From: Chlorophyllum brunneum
Lineage: Eukaryota > Basidiomycota > Agaricomycetes > Agaricales > Agaricaceae
DNA: 64,000 nt
Direction: 5' to 3'
Assembly: GCA_963576785.1 (NCBI GenBank)
Contig: OY756151.1
Location: forward strand, 1,736,001-1,800,000
Part shown: positions 57,924-64,000 of the stretch, one piece after another
How the letters are laid out: the number at the start of each line of letters is the position of its first letter
Position numbering within the stretch: position 1 is the stretch's first letter
The notes under the pieces: model-generated
Database searches by the model: none
The model's input: the letters and a program-made list of their open reading frames with translations, nothing else
Told to the model about the DNA's origin: nothing
Made by a program: the position numbers and the translations under genes

Positions 57924-59164
57924 TCATCTATTTCTTGTTCATCATCCTCGTTGACTTCTCTGATATGGGCTTTCTTGGGTGCTCGGCAGTTCTTCGAGAT
58001 GTGGCCTTGTTTACCGCAATTGTAACACGTTATTTTGGTGTACGTGACTTTTGTCTTCTTCCTGCAGTATTTGGCAATATGCCCATAGAGGTTACAATTG
58101 TAGCACCTCGGTTTTCCCGTCTGATCGGTGTCTGCCCTTTGTCGTCCTATCTCCATGGGTTGTCCTCTTCCCCCATAGATAACTCCGGTGGTGGTTTTGA
58201 CATCTCCTCTAGTGATGTCCGTTGCTTCGTAACCTTGTCCTACTGCAAGGATCGTGGTTTTCCATTTGCTGTATGTTGTTGGGACGGAGGTTGTCGGGTA
58301 ACCTACTATGGTTCGAATAATGTCTGCTCTGGTGTGGCGCTTGAGAAGGAATATCGCATGTGTGTCGTCTGTTCCTGCTTGGGCTCTTAATGCTTCGAAT
58401 TCGATTAAGAAGTCTGCTGTGTTCTTCTTTCCCTGTTTGAACGTCTCTATTTCTCCTTCTGCTATGGCTTTCCTATTCCCCAAGGAGAATGTGGCTTCTA
58501 CTTCTTTCGTAAAATCCTCCCAAGCCGGTGTTTTTTTATTCTGGATGGCTTGTAGTTGCGTGTTGGCGTAAGGGCCGGCTAGTCCTCCTTTCATCCTTGC
58601 CAAAATGGCTACTATTTTCTGTTCTTCTTCGTCTATTTTGTTGAACATCAGCCATAAGGATATGGCTCTCCACCAATCGTCAAATTTGGTCCTATCCCCA
58701 TTAAAATATCCTGGTTCCGGGGCTAGGTTCTTTGGTACGTTGATCTCGTCTGTCATTTCTGGTTCTGACTCTGGTTCGCTGTGTTCGTTTTCGTAGGTTT
58801 CGGCGATTTCTATATCGGCTGTGGCGTCGGCGATTTCTGTGTCGAATTCGGTTTCGAATAGAGCTGTGTCGATTTCTTCTTCAACCGGAGCTGGTTCTTC
58901 ATCTGTGCTGTGTTCGGATTCTTCCTCGTAGGTTTCGGCGATATCTATATCGGATGTGTTCTCGGCGACTTCTGTGTCAAATTCGGTTTCAAATAGAGCT
59001 GTGGTCTCGTCTACGCTGTGTTCGGATTTCTGCCGTTTAAGGCCTTCAGGGATTTCTGGTTCTGTTGATCGTTTGGATCCTGTTGCTACGGGTGAACCCT
59101 GGATGTCTGTTGGTCTCGGAGCTCTCTGTCTTCTCGGTGTTCTTGATGAGCTACTGCTGCTCAT
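57893..59164 (-). CDS. gag: Gypsy Gag with two CCHC zinc knuckles
   Basis: 423 residues from the ATG at 59162-59164 (MSSSSSSRTPRRQRAP). The first third is acidic and contains an imperfect internal duplication around ALFETEFDTEVAEN and ALFETEFDTEIADA. A capsid-like helical part follows (YFNGDRTKFDDWWRAISLW, KKTPAWEDFTKEVEATFSLG). Two nucleic-acid-binding knuckles, CYNCNLYGHIAKYC and CYNCGKQGHISKNC, lie near the C-terminus. It ends DFVEGSE at 57893. The frame is intact. Confidence 0.92.
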   Translation of the reverse strand: MSSSSSSRTPRRQRAPRPTDIQGSPVATGSKRSTEPEIPEGLKRQKSEHSVDETTALFETEFDTEVAENTSDIDIAETYEEESEHSTDEEPAPVEEEIDTALFETEFDTEIADATADIEIAETYENEHSEPESEPEMTDEINVPKNLAPEPGYFNGDRTKFDDWWRAISLWLMFNKIDEEEQKIVAILARMKGGLAGPYANTQLQAIQNKKTPAWEDFTKEVEATFSLGNRKAIAEGEIETFKQGKKNTADFLIEFEALRAQAGTDDTHAIFLLKRHTRADIIRTIVGYPTTSVPTTYSKWKTTILAVGQGYEATDITRGDVKTTTGVIYGGRGQPMEIGRQRADTDQTGKPRCYNCNLYGHIAKYCRKKTKVTYTKITCYNCGKQGHISKNCRAPKKAHIREVNEDDEQEIDEKEDFVEGSE

Positions 59165-59244
59165 ATACTGTTGTCCTGGTCGGAGGCTATTATTCCAAGC
59201 CTAGCTACGAATAGTGGCACCTCTCTTGCAAGGTGAGTTGAATG

Positions 59245-59256
59245 ACACTTTACCAA
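59245..59256 (-). other. Primer-binding site complementary to the element's own mRNA 5' end
   Basis: On the minus strand TTGGTAAAGTGT starts two bases after the 5' LTR. Its reverse complement ACACTTTACCAA occurs in the LTR (59341-59352), 34 bases downstream of a TATATAAAG box, just where transcription should start. This is the layout of Tf1/sushi self-priming. Confidence 0.75.
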
Positions 59257-59257
59257 A

Positions 59258-59557
59258 TGTTACAACCTTAGTCTCTGACTCAGGTTGCAAGCCTTTGGAT
59301 AAAGGAAAGGAAGTAGAGAAGGGAAGAAGGGATGATACGATTGGTAAAGTGTAAGGAATACATCAAGTATTACTACACTTTATATACTAGTGGTAGAGGC
59401 TAATAATAAGGGAGTCGAGTAACGGAGTCATAGGAGACGAGTAGAACGAGTCAGGTAGGAGGCACAGCTTCTAGGGTGATACAGGAGATGAAACGAGTAT
59501 GAGGGTACACGAGGTAATGGGCGCATGATGGGAATGAACGGTCTATGATTCGTAACA
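59258..59557 (-). repeat. 5' LTR of the gypsy element (minus orientation)
   Basis: 300 bp. On the minus strand it contains TATATAAAG (59386-59378) and the predicted transcript start near 59352, so R-U5 is about 95 bases long. Confidence 0.93.
59378..59386 (-). promoter_or_regulatory. TATA box in the gypsy 5' LTR
   Basis: TATATAAAG on the minus strand, 34 bases before the predicted mRNA start at 59352. Confidence 0.7.
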
Positions 59558-59562
59558 ATATC
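59558..59562 (+). repeat. Target-site duplication, right copy
   Basis: ATATC, matching 53062-53066. Confidence 0.9.
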
Positions 59563-62500
59563 CCCAGGACTCGCCCTGGACCACCCTGGAACCGCTTCCA
59601 CCCTGGAGGTGATACCAGGGCCCAGCCTGCGCGAGGTCCATGCCACCCTGCCAATCCGAGTGGGCAGCCTCCTCAGCCTTCTCCCCCTTCTCCTACCTGG
59701 ATTAACGTCCAGAAGAAGAAGAAGAAGCCCAAAAAGCACCAGGGTAGACCCCAGGCCCACATGGCGGAAGCCATGGCGGGCTTTGCCGCTGCCACGGAAC
59801 CGGTGGTCTGTCGTTTCACTGGTCCGGGGATGACCCCCTTTGACCTGATGAGGCGCATGGACGCGCCTCGACCCATTCCTGCTCCCGCTCCTCCGACCAC
59901 TCGTGTACTTGTGAGTGAGAGACCAAAACCTCTTACTTGGGTTAATCCCAAGAAGGTCCAGCAGGCATGAGAGAATGCTCGTGCTGAGCTCGAGAAAAAG
60001 GTGTGTGCTGAAGCATGAAACTTATGTTTCACCGCCCTCCTTGAAAACTCACTGCAGATCCAACAGGTGACCACCTGGCGCGACCGCGTCACTGGTCCTT
60101 CGCCTATGCAAATGGCGAAGAAATGTGCCCTCGATCATTATGATCGACGGATGCACGAGGTCTCTCACCCCCGCGCCCCGAAAGGACGATCGGTGACACC
60201 GCCAGGTGCACCTTCGGTTCCTTCTGGTCACCCCCCAGGTTGTACCTGTGAGGGACACACGAGGGTAAGCAAATGGTTCACTAAAAATAGTAACCCCGAT
60301 ATTAACGCGACCCGCGTCCGTTTTGCCTTTCTTTTACCTCATGGTTCGCCATACGCCTTATTGATTTCTCCCAAATTTGGGAATAAACTCAATTTGGTAA
60401 TGCATCATGTGGTAAAGATCCCAAGCATGGACTCCGTTGCCCGGGGCGACTCGCTTGAACCTGGAGAGGTTCAGCCGTACTACCTTCCTCCTCCGGAGGA
60501 AATAGTAACTCCGGTCGTCAGGACCTACGAAGAGGAGTTTCCTCCTCTTCCAAGGGCCTCCCCTCCTACGGAGCGCTTCCAGAGTAAGAGATTCTCTCTT
60601 ACTCAGAAGAACAAGACTGCTGATAGGCGTCCTGCCACACTTTTAGTGTTGGTAGACGAAGCCTTCAAACGGCTTGAGAGCGAGAAAGAGGTCGACGACC
60701 TCATGGCGCTGGCTCAGGATGTCGCCTACGACATCCACGACCCCAGGAACCCTGCGAACGTCGCAGGACCCTCTTCTGGGCCTCTCCCCAAGTCTCCAAA
60801 GTCCGAACCTTTTGCTTCGGCACCTCAATCTGAGGTGTCACTCGGACTCTCATTGACTGACTATGGGAGCGACTTCAAGAAGAAGGGAGGAGCTGGGTAC
60901 ATGATCAATTCGATCTCAGATACTCTTACTAACCCTGATACACAGTCCTGTCACCAATATGCTGACCGGCCATCTTCGCAAGAAGAAGGGCAAGGGCAAG
61001 GGGAAGGGACGTCGGGGGCCGGGCATATAACTACGATATTGGGATCTTTAGGATCCCATAATAATGTTATTTCAAGCGAATGGATAAATGAGAAGTGTTT
61101 TAACACTTCTCAACTTTTTTGTTTCTCCACGTGCATGCTCGATCAGTATTTAAGAGTACCGGATCAATTTAGATCTCGATTGCTAAGCAATGATCAAAGC
61201 ATAACGCCACTAGAAGAATATAGTGACGTATGGTTATTAGACTCAGGGGCATCATGTCATTATACCCCTTATGCGGAAGACTTCATCAACTTCGAAGAAC
61301 TCGAAGTTTCGATCCCAATTAAGACTGTAGGAGCACATAGCCCCTACCTTAATGCGGTTGGTCTTGGTGCAGTTATGCTTAAGCATAGAGTCTATAACGG
61401 GAAGACTGACAGCGTTCAACCAACACAGATATTAATATATCCAGTCTTCCTTCTAAAAGGAACCTCTGAACAACTAATGTCAGTGGGACAGTTATGCCAG
61501 GATGGCAAAACTGTTAGAACAGATGCCAACGAATCAGTAGTAGTTGATAGCGAAGGAAATGCTATTCTTCAAGCATATCCTTCAGCAAGTCGTAATACTA
61601 CTTTACATTTTGTTAATACAAAAATTGTACATTCGGAACAAGCAGCTATGACTGTGGATCCGATCGTTGGCTATAAAGTTGTACATGCGAGATTAGGACA
61701 TCCCTCTAATTGTATCCTCAATCACTTTGAGAAAAATACGATTGGGTTTACTCCAGTGCGGATTCCCGAGCAAAAGCCAGTCTGTGACGGTTGTGCCAAG
61801 GGAAAGATGCACCAGAAACCCTTTAGAGAGAACCCTACACGCGCAAAGCGTCCATTCGAAAGAATACACTCGGATTTAGTTGAACTTCCGATTCTTTCTT
61901 ACCATAAATTTAAATGGGTCATGACCATAATGGACGACTTTTCCTCTCATGGATGGATTCGCTTCCTCCATAAGAAATCAGAAGCAGCAGAAGAAATGAA
62001 AAATTTCATTGCCTTAATTCAGACTCAATACGAGACTAAATTAAAATATCTCTGCACTGATAGAGGAGGAGAGTATGCAACTGACGAGTTGCAATCTCAT
62101 TTGCGCTCATTAGGGATCATACATGAGACCAGTGCACCGCACATACACCGACAAAATGGTCGAGCGGAACGCTTGAACCGAACTCTAATGGATAAAGCAG
62201 AAGCCATGCGGCATCATGCTTGTATTCCTGATGGTTGGTGGGAGTTTTCTATAGATCATGCAATACATATCTATAATAAAACACCGGTATCACGGCTCAT
62301 GTGGAAAACACCTTATGAAGTGTTGAATCAGAAGATTCCAGACATCTCCAAAGAGAGAGTCTTTGGCTGCGGTGCTTATGTCTTTCTCCCAAAAGAGATA
62401 AGAGACAATAAACTGACAGCGAAGTCAGAACTCATGATTTTCCTTGGTTGGACATCAGACAGGAAAAATTATGGTTTCATGAGGTACCTAAATGGAAATG

Positions 62501-64000
62501 TAATCTATACATCTCCAACAGCCGTATTCAGCGAAGAACACTTCCCTAAATGTGTTGGGAAGAAGCAAGAAGAACGGATGAACCAACCATCATCTTCTAC
62601 TTCTCGAAGTACACCTTCGGAAGTTATTGTCTTTCATGCTCCAGATCCATCTACTGGTTTACCTATTGATAAACCACCAAGCCCTATTCCCTGAACTTCT
62701 ACCAGAAGTTCTCCGGAAGAAAGGACTTATAGATCTGTACATGGACGAATTCCAACTCCTTTCCCTGAACCTAAAAAGAATAAAGGAAAGGGAAAAGCAC
62801 CGAATATCGATACTGATGTTCAGGAGGAGTGGGATAGTATTGTGCAAAACATTCTCTTTCCACCAAGAGAAGCACAAACACCAGAAGACGATGACAGTGA
62901 TGGATTATCTTATGCTGATCCACCTAATCACCCTGAAGGACCGAACCATCTGCCTTCTCTAAGAGATGATCCGGATGTACAACCATTCATACCCTATACC
63001 CCTGTTGAAGATGATCGGGATACTGGTCCTTCTGTACCACGAGGTCACTCGGATCAAATACCGGTTCCCGAAATACCTCAGAGACCGCAAAGAACCAGAA
63101 AAGTACCTGAACATCCAGGAAACTTCTATGGTTCTACCAAGCATCCGACCAAAATACTCCAGGACTATGAGATGTTCCAACCTCCTAAGTCGAAATTAAC
63201 AAGTTCTACAAGTAGACTTGTTAGACAAATTCGATCAGAGGCTTCCAAACCTGGAATAATCGATAGACGTTCTCAGCATGAAGCTTCTACATTAGAAGAC
63301 TTATGCAGAGAAGGAGGAGTAGGGATGATCGATTATCTGTGCGCTCAAAAAGTCGAATCACCATTAGTTCCTATTTCTTTCAAGGATCTAAATCAACTAC
63401 CATCAGAAGAGAAATCTAAATGGTGGAAAGCGTGCTTAGAAGAGTTAAATTCACTCAAAGAAAGACATGTTTATGACTTAGCTAAACTTCCGCCTGGAAG
63501 AAAAGCTGTCAAAAATAGATGGGTCTTCACACCCAAATCAGACGGTCGATACCGTGCTTGACTAGTAGCAAAAGGATTCTCTCAGATAGAGGGAATCGAT
63601 TACGATGAACTATTTTCACCAGTAGTCTGTTATGAGACAGCACAACTCATATTTGCAGTCGCTGCCCTCAACGTTTGGGAGATGCTCAGTTTAGATGTTA
63701 AAACTGCTTATCTCTATGGAAAACTGGATGAAGAACTCTATATGGAACTTCCAGAAGGTTTCAATACAGGTCGTGGTAATTTGGTTTGGAAATTAAACTG
63801 AGCTATTTATGGATTAAAGCAATCTGGACGACAATGGTGGAAGAAATTGACTAAGTCAATGACCGACCTAGGATTTGTCCGATCCAAACTAGATGCTGGA
63901 GTCTATTATTACTACGACCCTGAAACCAAAGAGCTTATTATAGCTCTGGTCTATGTAGATGACTCAATGTTCGTCGGAATTAGAGGCTCTAGACTTCTAC
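59563..64000 (+). pseudogene. Copia Gag-Pol, continuation with five in-frame TGA codons; runs off the window
   Basis: The frame continues from 53066. In order come Pro/Gln- and Lys-rich Gag parts and the protease VWLLDSGASCHYTP near 61,235. The pre-integrase zinc region is RLGHPSNCIL ... CDGCAKGKMH. The integrase shows HSDLVELP, CTDRGGEYAT and NGRAERLNRTL. RT begins near 63,400 with KNRWVFTPKSDGRYRA, then LVAKGFSQIEGIDYDELFSP and YVDDSMFVG at the window end. TGA codons interrupt at 59968, 60016, 62692, 63559 and 63799; each is in the same frame. At the last two, the family consensus (KARLVAKGF, KLNRAIYGLKQ) has Arg. No TAA or TAG occurs in the frame. This element can no longer make a full polyprotein. 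Confidence 0.88.

Larger units (their letters stand above)
53067..59557 (-). mobile_element. Complete Ty3/gypsy chromovirus, nested in the copia element
   Basis: A 6.49-kb LTR retrotransposon read on the minus strand: LTR, primer-binding site, gag, pol with chromodomain, third ORF, polypurine tract, LTR. The two 300-bp LTRs (53067-53366 and 59258-59557) start TGTTAC and end GTAACA. By eye they differ at one base (G at 53073 against A at 59264). A 5-bp duplication (ATATC) flanks it. It is therefore young and structurally complete. Order protease, RT, RNase H, integrase, chromodomain places it among chromoviruses, and primer-site features point to the self-priming Tf1/sushi type. Confidence 0.93.

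Noticed and set aside
59968..63801. Reading TGA as a sense codon in this organism
   Set aside because: Single-copy genes here end at TGA (for example hydrophobin 2 and the zinc-ribbon gene), so TGA is a normal stop. The copia stops are better explained as mutations.
1..64000. CRISPR arrays, bacterial operons or Shine-Dalgarno sites
   Set aside because: No regularly spaced repeats are seen, and spliced genes, LTR elements and a eukaryotic tRNA without encoded CCA show a eukaryotic nuclear genome.

Overview
The window looks like a chromosome piece from a mushroom-forming basidiomycete (Agaricomycetes). Genes are cut by many short introns of about 50-60 bp with GT..AG ends. The gene content fits: class I hydrophobins, trichodiene-synthase-type sesquiterpene cyclases, basidiomycete seven-helix membrane proteins, a GH16 glucanase, a small R-type lectin, and Ty3/gypsy and Ty1/copia retrotransposons. 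The species cannot be named from the sequence. All calls come from reading the sequence by eye, so exon borders are predictions.

Left part (1-13.7 kb) is a terpenoid-flavoured locus. It holds two tandem sesquiterpene synthase genes (the first cut by the window edge), a full-length ABCB/MDR-type transporter on the minus strand, a tRNA-Glu(UUC), a small secreted protein gene, and a farnesyl diphosphate synthase. The synthase would make FPP, the cyclases would use it, and the transporter could export a product. This pathway link is inferred from gene order only.

Middle part (about 14.1-35.3 kb) is an accessory region built from three diverged tandem copies of one block. Each block carries, in the same order, a type I membrane protein gene (minus), a spacer that held a hydrophobin-like gene (plus), a type II membrane protein gene (minus) and a cyclophilin gene (minus). 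Decay differs between blocks. Type I is intact in blocks 1 and 3, type II only in block 3 (with a changed tail), cyclophilin only in block 2, and the hydrophobin-like gene only in block 1. Inverted repeats, an LTR-like repeat and a zinc-finger gene are interspersed.

Right-middle part (35.3-51 kb) carries mostly single genes. These are a small CxxC protein, an LRR-like protein, a zinc-ribbon-like nuclear candidate, two class I hydrophobins, a secreted GH16 glucanase, a single-pass surface protein, a mitochondrial TypA/BipA GTPase and a secreted ricin-B-type lectin without any toxin chain.

Right end (51.1-64 kb) holds a broken membrane-protein remnant and then a Ty1/copia element that runs off the window. 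A young, complete Ty3/gypsy chromovirus (53,067-59,557) sits inside the copia gag gene. It has two 300-bp LTRs differing at one base and a 5-bp target duplication. Its primer-binding site is complementary to its own predicted mRNA 5' end, which points to Tf1-like self-priming, and it carries an unexplained third ORF. The copia polyprotein frame is broken by five stops, all TGA, all in places where CGA (Arg) would fit.
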